From assembly GCA_900112995.1 (NCBI GenBank), contig FONU01000015.1, positions 26,086 through 90,085 of the forward strand: a stretch of DNA of 64,000 nt, in the 5' to 3' direction. Positions within the stretch are counted from its first letter, which is position 1, and each line of letters opens with the position of its first letter. The position numbers and the translations under genes are program-made. Below, one piece after another: positions 36,021 through 45,461 of the stretch. This DNA comes from [Lactobacillus] rogosae. Its GTDB lineage: Bacteria; Bacillota; Clostridia; Lachnospirales; Lachnospiraceae. The notes under the pieces were generated by a model that did not search any database, was not told where the DNA came from, and saw only the letters and a list, made by a program, of their open reading frames with translations.

Positions 36021-37067
36021 ATGAAACTTGAAGTAAGAGACTTGACAAAGTCTTTTGAAGGTAATCAGGTTCTACACGGCATTTCTTTTGAAGTTGAAAG
36101 TGGCAGTGCACTTGGACTTCTTGGAAGAAATGGAGCAGGTAAGACAACTACGATAAGAATTATTATGGATGTCTTTAAAGCAGATGAGGGTGAGGTATAT
36201 CTTGACGATGAGCCGTTTAACCCTAAGAAGCATCTTATAGGGTATCTGCCAGAAGAGAGAGGGTTATATCCCAAGAAGACAGTGCTTGAACAGATAGTAT
36301 ATCTTACAAGACTTAGAGGACTTTCCAAGAAAGAGGCAGTCAGTAATGCAAAGAAGTGGCTAAAGCGTCTTGAGATAGATGAGTATGCCAACAGAAAGTT
36401 AGAGACATTATCCAAGGGTAATCAGCAGAAAGTACAGCTTGCTTCAACACTTGCGTGTGAACCAGAGATAGTTATACTCGATGAGCCATTTAGCGGGCTT
36501 GATCCGGTGAATTCAAAGATACTTCAGGATGTTGTGACAGAAGTCATAAACGAAGGAAGAATAGTTATATTTTCAAGCCACCAGATGAGTTATGTAGAGG
36601 AGTTCTGTCGTGACATAGCGATAATAGATAAGGGAAATATAGCACTTGCAGGCAATCTTAAAGACATTAAGAGACAGTATGGCGAGAATCAGCTGGTTAT
36701 ATCAGATGTTAATATGGGGCTTGATGAGTTGTCACAGATTATAAAAGACAATGTGTCTGACATAATAACAGAGACTGGAAGAACAAGAGAGGAGATTATT
36801 GTAAGGAATATAAATGGCGTGTCAAGGGCGGATATTCTTAAAAGAATGATTGCGTGTGGTATAGAAATTGAGCATTTTGAAACTTATAAGCCATCTCTTA
36901 ATGATATATTTGTATCTCTTGTAGGTGATGATATGGAAGACGACAAAGTGGTAGATTATAAGAATAATAGTAATGACGATAATAGTTATAATAGAGATAT
37001 TGTTGATGAGTTACCGCAAGGCGAAATCAGTGAACATAAAAAGTCTGTTAAGGGAGGTGTACGCTGA
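36021..37067 (+). CDS. ABC transporter ATP-binding protein (NatA-like)
   Basis: The protein has 348 residues. Walker A is GRNGAGKTT (about residue 35), the signature LSKGNQQKVQLA, Walker B IVILDEPFSGLDP and the H-loop FSSHQ. A C-terminal extension (about 220-348) ends in an acidic, asparagine-rich tail. LSKGNQQK instead of LSGGQ is typical of the NatA/YhaQ branch. It overlaps the permease by one base (TGATG) and forms an exporter with it. Na+ or peptide export is the family role. Confidence 0.88.
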   Translation: MKLEVRDLTKSFEGNQVLHGISFEVESGSALGLLGRNGAGKTTTIRIIMDVFKADEGEVYLDDEPFNPKKHLIGYLPEERGLYPKKTVLEQIVYLTRLRGLSKKEAVSNAKKWLKRLEIDEYANRKLETLSKGNQQKVQLASTLACEPEIVILDEPFSGLDPVNSKILQDVVTEVINEGRIVIFSSHQMSYVEEFCRDIAIIDKGNIALAGNLKDIKRQYGENQLVISDVNMGLDELSQIIKDNVSDIITETGRTREEIIVRNINGVSRADILKRMIACGIEIEHFETYKPSLNDIFVSLVGDDMEDDKVVDYKNNSNDDNSYNRDIVDELPQGEISEHKKSVKGGVR

Positions 37068-38377
37068 TGAAAAAGTTAGGTGTAGTTCTTCAATATGAGC
37101 TTATGACTTATATTAAGAATAAGTCGTATGTAATCAGTACGGTTGTTATAGCTGTTATAGCTGCTGCTATTATGTTTGTGCCAAGATTTATAGATATAAG
37201 TGCCATCACAGGAATTACTAATAGTACAGAACAGAATTCTGGTGATTCTGACAGCGATAAAGATAATGTTGATGGTAAGAGTGATTCTGATAAAGATAAT
37301 AAAGCAGACAATAATAAAGATGTAATTCTTATATATGATGAGTCTGGAACATTTTCAGATATTCAGATAATTCAGGCAGCTTTTGATGATATGAAGGTTG
37401 AAAAAGTGTCATCAGAAAGTGAATTAAAGGATAAAGTGTCAGATGAAGAAGTCAAGGCAGGCTTTGTGGTTCACAGTCTTACAGATTATGAGTATATTGT
37501 ATACAATAAGAGTATGACTGACAGCATTGATATGCAGTTTAATCAGGTACTTACAGCACTTAACCAGATGGTGTACTGCAGTATCCATAATCTTGATTAT
37601 GAGCAGATAATAACGGCATTTAATCCAGAGATTAACAGTCAGACAGTTGTTCTTGGCAAGGATATGGGAAATAATTATTTTTATTGTTATGCACTCATTA
37701 TCATTATATTTATGATAATAATATTCTATGGTGTTATGGTTGCGACATCAGTTACTCAGGAGAAGTCCAACAGGACTATAGAGGTGCTTGTAACAAGTGC
37801 TGATACTAAGATTTTATTTTTTGGAAAGGTGCTTGCTGGTACAATAGCTTCGTTATGTCAGGCTGGAATACTTATGCTTGCGATTGTCGGTGCATATAAG
37901 TTTAATCAGAGTGCGTGGGGCGGAATGTTAGATATGTTACTTGATATTCCTGCAAATGTACTTGTTACCTATGCGTTATTCGGACTTGGCGGTGTGCTTT
38001 TCTATACATTTATATATGGAGCATTTGGTGCACTTGTTTCTAAGACAGAGGATATTAATAAGAGTGCCGGAAGCATACAGATGGTTATTATGATTGTATA
38101 CTTTATTACTCTTTTTCAGCTTATGAATATAGATGGTATTGCTATGAAGGTATTGTCATATCTGCCAATCAGTTCATACAGTGCGATGTTTGCCCGTGTT
38201 GCAATGGGAAATGTAGCTGTTTGGGAAGTTGTTGTTTCATTTATAATACTTGTAGCAAGCATTATAGGTGTTGGTATGATAGGTTCATCAATATACAGAA
38301 TGGGAACGCTTAGATATGGCAATCCAATTAAGATAACTACAGCAATAAAGAGCCTTCGCAAGCAGAAGAATAAATAA
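37067..38377 (+). CDS. ABC-2 type permease (NatB/YhaP-like)
   Basis: The protein has 436 residues. One helix (about 15-40) precedes an extracytoplasmic domain with an aspartate/lysine-rich patch of low complexity (DSDSDKDN). Five or six helices fill the C-terminal half, with the family motif QEKSNRTIEVLVTSA. It works with the upstream ATPase. Substrate is not evident. A perfect 15-base-pair hairpin ends the unit. Confidence 0.87.
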   Translation: MKKLGVVLQYELMTYIKNKSYVISTVVIAVIAAAIMFVPRFIDISAITGITNSTEQNSGDSDSDKDNVDGKSDSDKDNKADNNKDVILIYDESGTFSDIQIIQAAFDDMKVEKVSSESELKDKVSDEEVKAGFVVHSLTDYEYIVYNKSMTDSIDMQFNQVLTALNQMVYCSIHNLDYEQIITAFNPEINSQTVVLGKDMGNNYFYCYALIIIIFMIIIFYGVMVATSVTQEKSNRTIEVLVTSADTKILFFGKVLAGTIASLCQAGILMLAIVGAYKFNQSAWGGMLDMLLDIPANVLVTYALFGLGGVLFYTFIYGAFGALVSKTEDINKSAGSIQMVIMIVYFITLFQLMNIDGIAMKVLSYLPISSYSAMFARVAMGNVAVWEVVVSFIILVASIIGVGMIGSSIYRMGTLRYGNPIKITTAIKSLRKQKNK

Positions 38378-38404
38378 TCTGAATATTTTATACAAGAAAT
38401 AATT

Positions 38405-38441
38405 AATACCTCCAGATATTCATGTCATATCTGGAGGTATT
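38405..38441. terminator. Bidirectional terminator hairpin
   Basis: AATACCTCCAGATAT (38405-38419) pairs perfectly with ATATCTGGAGGTATT (38427-38441). It lies between the plus-strand permease and the minus-strand deacetylase and can serve both. Confidence 0.75.
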
Positions 38442-38521
38442 ATTATACATAAAACAATATGTGAGATAATCAGGGCTGCATACAGGTATTGATATAATGG
38501 CTTAACATATTGTAAATATAA

Positions 38522-39391
38522 CTATAACTTTATAGTTTCTCCACCTGGTATCTCAACGACACGGACATTATTAACAGCAACCCAGACAGAACAGGCACTT
38601 GGGTTATAGATATATTCATTATCAGCGAATATCTGAAGCCTGTCAAAGGCTTCGTTGTAATCTACGATTTCTATATTAGTAGCATACCATATATCATCAC
38701 GGTGACCAATCATTTCACAGAATTCTTCCATAACTTCCCAATTGTTATTACGTTCAAATTCAAAGCTGTGTCCCCATACATACATCATATATAGGTACTG
38801 CTTTTTAGTAAGCTTCATAAAACGCTTGCCAAACTCAACAAGATTATGATTGTGGTGGCAGGTTGGTATCCAGTTCATATAATCTGTTGGCATAGAAAAG
38901 CCATTTTCATCACCAAGAAGAATAGGACCTTCACAATCGTTGGCATATTCGAGTGCTGATTTGACAACAGCGTACTGGTCAGTGGCTGGTCGTATATATT
39001 TAATGCCAAGGTCAGCAGCAATAGAAGTAATAAGCTTGTTGCCGGCTCCATTAGGAAGAGCCATTCCTCTTACGGGTTTATGTATTATTTTCTCAATATT
39101 AGTCTTATCTTCAAGAATTTCCCTTGCTATCTCATAGCTACCACATCTGTTCATAGTAGGGTGTGTGCATGTATGAAGGGCTATTTCATGATTGTCATAT
39201 AAATCATTCCATTCGCTTGCAGGCAGTCTGATTGGCATATCTGTTAACCCTGAATTGACATTGAAGGTAGCACGTATGCCGTTCTTGTTAAATATATCAA
39301 CTAGTCTTTTATCTTCAAGCTTGCCGTCATCGTAGCTTAATGTTAATACCTTGAATTTACCTCCTGGAAAGCATTTGTATATTCTGTTCAT
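38522..39391 (-). CDS. Polysaccharide deacetylase (NodB-type), cytoplasmic
   Basis: The protein has 289 residues. NodB motifs are present: LSYDDGKLED (catalytic Asp and metal Asp), HTCTHPTM (two metal histidines) and later ALPNG. No signal peptide or membrane helix is seen, so it likely acts inside the cell, unlike cell wall deacetylases. It probably removes an acetyl group from a sugar or small molecule. A good ribosome site (GGAGG) and a promoter lie upstream on the minus strand. The substrate is unknown. Confidence 0.82.
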   Translation of the reverse strand: MNRIYKCFPGGKFKVLTLSYDDGKLEDKRLVDIFNKNGIRATFNVNSGLTDMPIRLPASEWNDLYDNHEIALHTCTHPTMNRCGSYEIAREILEDKTNIEKIIHKPVRGMALPNGAGNKLITSIAADLGIKYIRPATDQYAVVKSALEYANDCEGPILLGDENGFSMPTDYMNWIPTCHHNHNLVEFGKRFMKLTKKQYLYMMYVWGHSFEFERNNNWEVMEEFCEMIGHRDDIWYATNIEIVDYNEAFDRLQIFADNEYIYNPSACSVWVAVNNVRVVEIPGGETIKL

Positions 39392-39447
39392 AATAATCCT
39401 CCATTCTTGTATATATTAACATAATGTATACAATCTCATATTTTATA

Positions 39448-39476
39448 ATTATACTATATTAACATTAGTGTGTCAT
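39448..39476 (-). promoter_or_regulatory. Promoter of the deacetylase gene
   Basis: On the minus strand, ATGACA (39476-39471), 17 bases, TATAAT (39453-39448), about 55 bases before the start. Confidence 0.65.
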
Positions 39477-39515
39477 TATTTTGTTAATCAAATACACAAA
39501 AAATACAATAATCAA

Positions 39516-40835
39516 TTATAATTTCTTGACTTTTTGTGTTATTTTACTAATAAATGAAACTTTTTTGATGTTTTCATTACAATATATATTGTATCTTTGA
39601 ATTTCTTTATCATTAATGTTAACACATACATTTCCAATAATACACTCGTTATTAACCGGTGCAGCAATGCTTGATGGAATATTGTACACGACTTCTACAT
39701 TATCATTATCGCTTATGCAGGCAGACAGTTTTTTATCAAATAGTATATCAATGGAACTTTTAGAGCCGTTTTTAATCTTTATATTAAAGACTTTAGGGCA
39801 GATAAGTATGTCCTGCTTTGTATAGCTGGCTCTGGCGTAGTCAAGAAGATGTTTTGCGTCAGACCATTTATAAGTCTTGTTGTCAGGCCAGCCACAGGCA
39901 AGCAGGGCAACAATAAATGTCCTGTCGTTATCCTTATAGGCACACACATAGCAGTAGCCGGCATCGCCAGTAAAGCCCGTCTTGCCGGATATAATGTTAT
40001 CATACATATTAAGAAAAGCATTGGCATTGCTTACAGAATATTTTCTGCCGGAAAGACTTGTAAAACTGTAATCGTGTGTCTGTGTTATAGAAAGGAAATG
40101 TTCGTTTTTAATGCAGTAGGACATAACAACTGCTAATTCATAGGCTGTTGTCGAGTGAATGCCTGCATCATCAGAAGCATCAAGACCATTAGGCGTTATA
40201 TAATGCGTGCTATTACAGCCAAGACTGGTGGCTTTTCTATTCATTAAATTAGTAAATACCAGCACAAGTGCTTTGCTTTGTTCTTTGGATATATTCTCAA
40301 TAAAATGTGAGTTATAAGAGTAGTCATTTATAAAAGAAATGTCAAAGGTAAGTTTGTTGCGTTCTTTATCGGTTAAAGAACAGATATAATAGTAGGCGGT
40401 ATTTTCTGCAATTATAACGGCGGTATCATTATGGGAACGAAGCATAAGGGAATAGTACAGGTCTTTTATTGAAAACTGTTCGCCTTTTACAGCATTAAGT
40501 TGTACATCTGGCATAGAAGCCGCATATGCAGAAGTGGTGGCAATATAATCATCAGGACATATCTCAAGGGCGGTTATTAATGTCATAATCTTGGTGGTGC
40601 TTGCCATAGGTGCTTTGGTGTCAGCATTTTTACCATATAGAAGCCTGTTAGTATCGGCATCTATTACTGCTGCAAATCTGGCGTGTATTTCATTATCTTT
40701 CAGAGATGAGTCGTTTTCTTTAGCATTTACACGATTAAATGGAGTTAAGACGATTGAAATAATCAGACATATTAAAATTATGAATTTTAATGGCTGTATT
40801 AGCTTTTGAAAAAAATAAGCAACTGCTGATAGCAT
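39516..40835 (-). CDS. D-alanyl-D-alanine carboxypeptidase (DacF/PBP5-like)
   Basis: The protein has 439 residues. A signal/anchor helix (about 14-34) is followed by the S11 peptidase domain: S79-x2-K82 (MASTTKIM), SHN in MLRSHNDTA and KTG in SGKTGFTGDAGYC. The C-terminal part is a PBP5-like beta domain. It trims the terminal D-Ala of peptidoglycan stem peptides outside the membrane. It could be vegetative DacA or sporulation DacF; this cannot be decided. The ribosome site is weak on the chosen start. Confidence 0.88.
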   Translation of the reverse strand: MLSAVAYFFQKLIQPLKFIILICLIISIVLTPFNRVNAKENDSSLKDNEIHARFAAVIDADTNRLLYGKNADTKAPMASTTKIMTLITALEICPDDYIATTSAYAASMPDVQLNAVKGEQFSIKDLYYSLMLRSHNDTAVIIAENTAYYYICSLTDKERNKLTFDISFINDYSYNSHFIENISKEQSKALVLVFTNLMNRKATSLGCNSTHYITPNGLDASDDAGIHSTTAYELAVVMSYCIKNEHFLSITQTHDYSFTSLSGRKYSVSNANAFLNMYDNIISGKTGFTGDAGYCYVCAYKDNDRTFIVALLACGWPDNKTYKWSDAKHLLDYARASYTKQDILICPKVFNIKIKNGSKSSIDILFDKKLSACISDNDNVEVVYNIPSSIAAPVNNECIIGNVCVNINDKEIQRYNIYCNENIKKVSFISKITQKVKKL

Positions 40836-40882
40836 AAATAAGAAACCCGGTTATTATAATTAATAAATTATACACTTTTATT

Positions 40883-40911
40883 TTGCTATTATACCTAAAA
40901 TGAGTTATTAT
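40883..40911 (+). promoter_or_regulatory. Promoter of the MacB/FtsX-type ABC operon
   Basis: TTGCTA (40883-40888), 17 bases, TATTAT (40906-40911), about 45 bases before the ATP-binding gene. Confidence 0.6.
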
Positions 40912-40954
40912 ATATTTGCTACATAAATAATCATATTAATTTACAGAGGTGCGT

Positions 40955-41656
40955 ATGAGCTACATAGAATTTGATGATGTAAAGAAGATTTATAAAATGG
41001 GTGATGTAAAGATAAAAGCACTTAACGGTGCAAGCTTTACGATAGATAAGGGAGAGTTTGCAGTTATAGCAGGTGCGAGTGGTGCAGGTAAGAGTACAAT
41101 ACTTAATCTTATGGGCGGTATGGATACAGCTACGACAGGAAAGATTATTGTAGATAAAGAGAATGTGTCAAAGTTCACAGCTAAGAGGCTTACAACTTAC
41201 AGAAGATATGATATAGGATTTGTATTCCAGTTCTATAATCTTGTACAAAATCTTACTGTAAGGGAAAATGTTGAGCTTGCAACACAGATATGTAAGAATC
41301 CGCTCGATGTTGATGAGGTTATAGAAGCAGTAGGACTTAAGGAAAGAAGTTCTAACTTTCCGGCACAGTTATCAGGTGGTGAACAGCAGAGAGTTGCAAT
41401 AGCAAGAGCGTTGGCCAAAAATCCAAAGCTTCTGTTATGCGATGAACCTACGGGAGCACTTGATTATAATACAGGCAAGCAGATATTAAAGCTGTTGCAG
41501 GATACATGCCGTGAAAGAGGTGTTACAGTTGTAGTTATAACACATAATCTTGCACTGACAGCTATGGGCGATAAGGTTATCAAAGTGAAAAATGGAGTAG
41601 TTGACAGTGTAACTGTCAATGAAAATCCGCTTCCAATAGAGCAGATAGAATGGTAG
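40955..41656 (+). CDS. ABC transporter ATP-binding protein (LolD/MacB type)
   Basis: The protein has 233 residues from ATG 40955 after GAGGT; a GTG at 40949 is an alternative. It has Walker [10 protein letters not shown], the signature [15 protein letters not shown], Walker [13 protein letters not shown] and H-loop [13 protein letters not shown] is typical of MacB/LolD ATPases, which drive FtsX-type permeases. The partner permease follows 27 bases downstream. Confidence 0.92.
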   Translation: MSYIEFDDVKKIYKMGDVKIKALNGASFTIDKGEFAVIAGASGAGKSTILNLMGGMDTATTGKIIVDKENVSKFTAKRLTTYRRYDIGFVFQFYNLVQNLTVRENVELATQICKNPLDVDEVIEAVGLKERSSNFPAQLSGGEQQRVAIARALAKNPKLLLCDEPTGALDYNTGKQILKLLQDTCRERGVTVVVITHNLALTAMGDKVIKVKNGVVDSVTVNENPLPIEQIEW

Positions 41657-41683
41657 TTAATATGGAAAGGCGGAATTAACATA

Positions 41684-44392
41684 ATGGGAAAGTCGGTATT
41701 TAAAGATTTAATAAGAGAGATAAAAGGTTCGCTTGGAAGATTTATTTCAATAATGGCAATCACAGCCATAGGAGCTGCTTTTTTTGCCGGAGTCACAGCA
41801 TCTTCGGGCGATATGAAGCGTTCGTCAGATAACTATTATGATGAATATAATATGAATGATTTAAGAATAATATCATCTATAGGGCTTACAGATGATGATT
41901 TGCAGGTAATTGCAAAAGTGCAGGGAGTAAAGGCAGTATATGGTGCCAACAGCAAAGATGTGCTCATCAATTATGATGATAAAGAGTCAGTTGCGCATGT
42001 TTTAAGTATTCCTCTTAATGCAGATGATAATGATGACAGCTATATTAACAGACTTCGCATTAAAGAGGGAAGACTGCCACAGAATGATAAAGAATGTGTT
42101 GTGAAGTACGAGTCTACAAGGGAAGCTGTCAAAGTGGGCGATGTATTAAAATTTAAGTCTGGAACTTCTGATGATATTAACGATACATTTAAGGATACTG
42201 AATATACAGTTGTTGGAGTAGTATATTCGCCTTGCTTCGTTTCTTATGATTTAGGTTCGTCTGATATTGGTAACGGCAATATCAGCTATTGTGTATATGT
42301 TGGAGATGATGAATTTAAGAATGATTATTATACAGAAGCTTACGCTGTAGTAGACGGAGCAAAAGAGCTTGATACATATTCTGATGAATATGATAAAAAG
42401 GTTGAAAATGTACAGAACAGAATTAAGAATATAGCAGCAGGACAGCTTGATAACAGGAAGAAGGATATAAAAGAAGAATTTGCCAAAGCCAAGGAAGATA
42501 AGAAACAGGAACTGCTTGATACAATAAGACAGAAGGTAACAGAGTCTATTACGAAGCAGTATCAGGAATATTATCCGGGATATGATGTGTCTTCAATGAT
42601 AGCACCTTATATTGAACCAGCGTATATTAAAGCAGTTCAAGAGTTTGACTTTGATGCGGTATATGCAAAGTATGATGAGCAGATGAATGAAACTTTGAAT
42701 AACTCTGACGACTGGGAATGGTATGTGCTTACAAGACAGTCGCAATATTCGTATAGGGATTATGAGTCGAGTGCTGACAGAATGAAAGCTATAGCTACAG
42801 TATTCCCATTGTTCTTTATAATTGTTGCAGGTCTTGTGTGTCTTACAACAATGACAAGAATGGTAGAAGAACAGAGAAGTTTAATCGGAACATACAAGGC
42901 TTTAGGTTATGGAAAAGGTACTATAGTATTCAAGTTCGTTGCCTATGCCTTTATAGCTTCCTTTGCTGGAAGTGTAATAGGCTGTATTGTTGGTTTAAAG
43001 CTGTTTCCGTATATAATATATAATTCGTGGAACATAATATACCAGATGCCGCATATAACTTATGCAAGCCATACATTATTATCTGTGGCAGTTATTATCT
43101 GTCTTGTAGCTGTAACATTCCTTGCGGCACTTTATTCCTGTTACAATGAACTTTCAGAAGTGCCGGCTATACTTATGAGACCTAAAGCTCCAAAGAGTGG
43201 AAGAAAGATATTGTTAGAGCATACATTTATATGGAAGCATCTTTCATTTACAAGGAAGGTTACTATGCGTAATATATTCCTGTATAAGAAAAGATTTTTT
43301 ATGACAGTAATCGGAATCGCAGGATGTACAGCGTTGACAACGGCAGGTTTTGGAATTAAGGACAGTATACAGTGTGTTATTGATAACCAGTATGAACAGA
43401 TACTGCATTATGATAATGTAATTACATTTAAGAGTGATGTTGAAAGTGAAGAAATTAACAATATAATATCATCTATAAAGAAAGATGAATATTATAAAGA
43501 ATACACTACAGATTATGGATATACTGCTGATGTTAAAGCATTAGGTGGTGGTGACAGTTATTCAACTGAGATAACTGTTGTGGATGATACAGATAAGTAT
43601 AGTGATTTTGTTACATTCAGGACAAGAAAGAAGCATAACCAGTTAGAACTTAATGATGATGGTGTTATTATATCTGAAAAGCTTGCAAAGGATCTGAATG
43701 TTTCTGTTGGTGATAATATTACTATATGTGATATTAATGATAGGCAGGCAGCAGTTAAGGTGACTGGAATTATGGAAATATATATTAATAATTATATTTT
43801 TATGACATCAGGTTATTTCAATGACACATTTGGCTATACACCAGATAATAACAGAGTATTAGGTATACTTAGTGATGACAGCGATAATGTTCAGGCAGTT
43901 ATCGGAGAACGATATTTGTCTAATTCAGCAGTTAAGTCGCTTACATTCTTAAAGGTTAATATGTCAAGATTTGAGAATATGATACAGTCCCTGGATCTTG
44001 TTACATGGGTGCTTATAATATCTGCAGGTATGCTGGCGTTTGTTGTATTGTATAATCTTACTAATGTTAATATATCTGAGCGAATAAGGGAGATTGCGAC
44101 AATAAAAGTTCTTGGCTTTTATGATAATGAAGTTGGAGAGTATATATACAGGGAGAATATCATACTTACACTTATAGGCGGTCTTGCAGGACTTTTATTA
44201 GGAAGAGCACTTCATACATACATAATGACAACAATAGAATTAGACGGAGTAATGTTTGGAACAAGAATTAATTTAAGTTCATTCCTGTTATCATATGGAA
44301 TTACATTAATTTTTTCATTGATTATTAATGCAATTATGTATCCGTCACTTAAGAAAATTCCAATGGTGGAATCTTTAAAGTCAATAGAATAA
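41684..44392 (+). CDS. Large FtsX/MacB-type ABC permease
   Basis: The protein has 902 residues. After one N-terminal helix (about 17-40), there is a long extracytoplasmic domain (about 40-365) with a lysine/glutamate-rich coiled coil (about 230-290). Three helices follow (about 370-490), then a second helix (about 540), a second extracytoplasmic domain (about 560-760) and three final helices. Each half has the FtsX permease core (RMVEEQRSLIGTYKALGY and RIREIATIKVLGF). Single-chain permeases of this size may move lipoproteins, lipids or peptides, or work by mechanical signalling. Substrate is unknown. Confidence 0.85.
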   Translation: MGKSVFKDLIREIKGSLGRFISIMAITAIGAAFFAGVTASSGDMKRSSDNYYDEYNMNDLRIISSIGLTDDDLQVIAKVQGVKAVYGANSKDVLINYDDKESVAHVLSIPLNADDNDDSYINRLRIKEGRLPQNDKECVVKYESTREAVKVGDVLKFKSGTSDDINDTFKDTEYTVVGVVYSPCFVSYDLGSSDIGNGNISYCVYVGDDEFKNDYYTEAYAVVDGAKELDTYSDEYDKKVENVQNRIKNIAAGQLDNRKKDIKEEFAKAKEDKKQELLDTIRQKVTESITKQYQEYYPGYDVSSMIAPYIEPAYIKAVQEFDFDAVYAKYDEQMNETLNNSDDWEWYVLTRQSQYSYRDYESSADRMKAIATVFPLFFIIVAGLVCLTTMTRMVEEQRSLIGTYKALGYGKGTIVFKFVAYAFIASFAGSVIGCIVGLKLFPYIIYNSWNIIYQMPHITYASHTLLSVAVIICLVAVTFLAALYSCYNELSEVPAILMRPKAPKSGRKILLEHTFIWKHLSFTRKVTMRNIFLYKKRFFMTVIGIAGCTALTTAGFGIKDSIQCVIDNQYEQILHYDNVITFKSDVESEEINNIISSIKKDEYYKEYTTDYGYTADVKALGGGDSYSTEITVVDDTDKYSDFVTFRTRKKHNQLELNDDGVIISEKLAKDLNVSVGDNITICDINDRQAAVKVTGIMEIYINNYIFMTSGYFNDTFGYTPDNNRVLGILSDDSDNVQAVIGERYLSNSAVKSLTFLKVNMSRFENMIQSLDLVTWVLIISAGMLAFVVLYNLTNVNISERIREIATIKVLGFYDNEVGEYIYRENIILTLIGGLAGLLLGRALHTYIMTTIELDGVMFGTRINLSSFLLSYGITLIFSLIINAIMYPSLKKIPMVESLKSIE

Positions 44393-44453
44393 TTCGTGAT
44401 TGCTGATAAAGGATTTAATTGAGAATTTAATTAATGATTTGATGAATAATTTA

Positions 44454-44493
44454 GTGCAGGAATTAAAGAATAGATAAGCTGACAAGCCTGCAC
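44454..44493 (+). other. Inverted repeat before the spoIIIA promoter
   Basis: GTGCAGG (44454-44460) and CCTGCAC (44487-44493) enclose 26 A/T-rich bases. It may be a weak end to the permease transcript. Confidence 0.4.
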
Positions 44494-44502
44494 AAATAAT
44501 GG

Positions 44503-44531
44503 TAATATTAATAAGAGCCTCCACATATATT
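44503..44531 (+). promoter_or_regulatory. spoIIIAA: SigE promoter of the spoIIIA operon
   Basis: TAATATT (44503-44509), 14 bases, CATATATT (44524-44531). This fits the SigE pattern KMATATT-N14-CATACAHT fully in the -35 and in 7 of 8 positions in the -10. The expected start is near 44538. In Bacillus spoIIIA is a SigE operon. Confidence 0.65.
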
Positions 44532-44554
44532 GTGAAAAACGATATATGTGGAGG
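44518..44554 (+). promoter_or_regulatory. Hairpin that covers the spoIIIAA ribosome site
   Basis: CCTCCACATATAT (44518-44530) pairs perfectly with ATATATGTGGAGG (44542-44554) around an 11-base loop. The right arm contains the Shine-Dalgarno GGAGG; the left arm contains most of the SigE -10. A T-rich tract (TTATTTTTG) follows. In read-through RNA it would hide the ribosome site or terminate transcription. Confidence 0.75.
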
Positions 44555-44564
44555 TTATTTTTGT

Positions 44565-45461
44565 ATGGGGGATATTGGACAAATTATAAAAATTCTGCCG
44601 CCAGCTCTGGCTGACAAGCTTAGACTGCATACGTTGTCATTTGGCAGGCTCAACGAGCTAAGATTAAGAGTTGGCAGAAATGTAACTTTAATATATGACA
44701 ATAAAGAGATAATGTATGATATTAAGGTTACCAAGGACTGCATAATGAAAATGCTGGAATTAGCTTCCAATTACTCTATCTATGCGTATGAGCAAAGTTT
44801 CAAACAGGGGTTTATTACAATAGAGGGAGGGCATAGGATTGGGATATCAGGACATGCGATTATAGAGAATAATGTCATTAAGAATTTTAATTACATAACC
44901 TTTCTTTGTATAAGGGTGGCACATGAGGTTATAGGGTGTAGTAATAAGGTTGTTGATTTCGTATATGGAGGAGGTATTGACCATACGCTTATTATTTCAC
45001 CGCCGGGTTGTGGCAAGACAACGCTTTTAAGGGATCTTGTAAGAAATATATCTGATAATGACAGGCTTCATATTAATGTAAGTCTTATAGATGAAAGACA
45101 GGAGATAGCAGGCTGCTATATGGGAATCCCGCAGAATAATATAGGCAGACGTACAGATGTATATGATGGCTGTCCAAAAGATGCAGGAATGATGATGGCA
45201 ATCAGGGCTATGTCGCCGGGTATAATAGCTGTAGATGAGATAGGTGGGCAGAATGATGTGCAGGCAATTAAATACTGCATAGCCTGTGGCTGTACGATTA
45301 TTGCTACAATTCACGGTTATTCGCTTGAAAATGTAATGAACAAGCCTTTTATGGGTGAGCTTATAAGTTCTGATTACTTTAACAAGATAATAATATTGTC
45401 AGGAAGAATGGGAAAGGGGACGGTGGAGCAATGTTTAAATTATCGGGAGCAGCACTCATAA
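44565..45461 (+). CDS. spoIIIAA: Stage III sporulation protein AA (ATPase)
   Basis: The protein has 298 residues from ATG 44565, 10 bases after GGAGG. It is a secretion-type ATPase related to the GspE/PilB family, with Walker A SPPGCGKTT (about residue 145), SLIDERQEIAG and IAVDEIGGQND (Walker B). It powers the mother-cell/forespore channel in the mother cell cytosol. The frame is open upstream without a ribosome site. The gene overlaps spoIIIAB by 31 bases. Confidence 0.95.
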   Translation: MGDIGQIIKILPPALADKLRLHTLSFGRLNELRLRVGRNVTLIYDNKEIMYDIKVTKDCIMKMLELASNYSIYAYEQSFKQGFITIEGGHRIGISGHAIIENNVIKNFNYITFLCIRVAHEVIGCSNKVVDFVYGGGIDHTLIISPPGCGKTTLLRDLVRNISDNDRLHINVSLIDERQEIAGCYMGIPQNNIGRRTDVYDGCPKDAGMMMAIRAMSPGIIAVDEIGGQNDVQAIKYCIACGCTIIATIHGYSLENVMNKPFMGELISSDYFNKIIILSGRMGKGTVEQCLNYREQHS

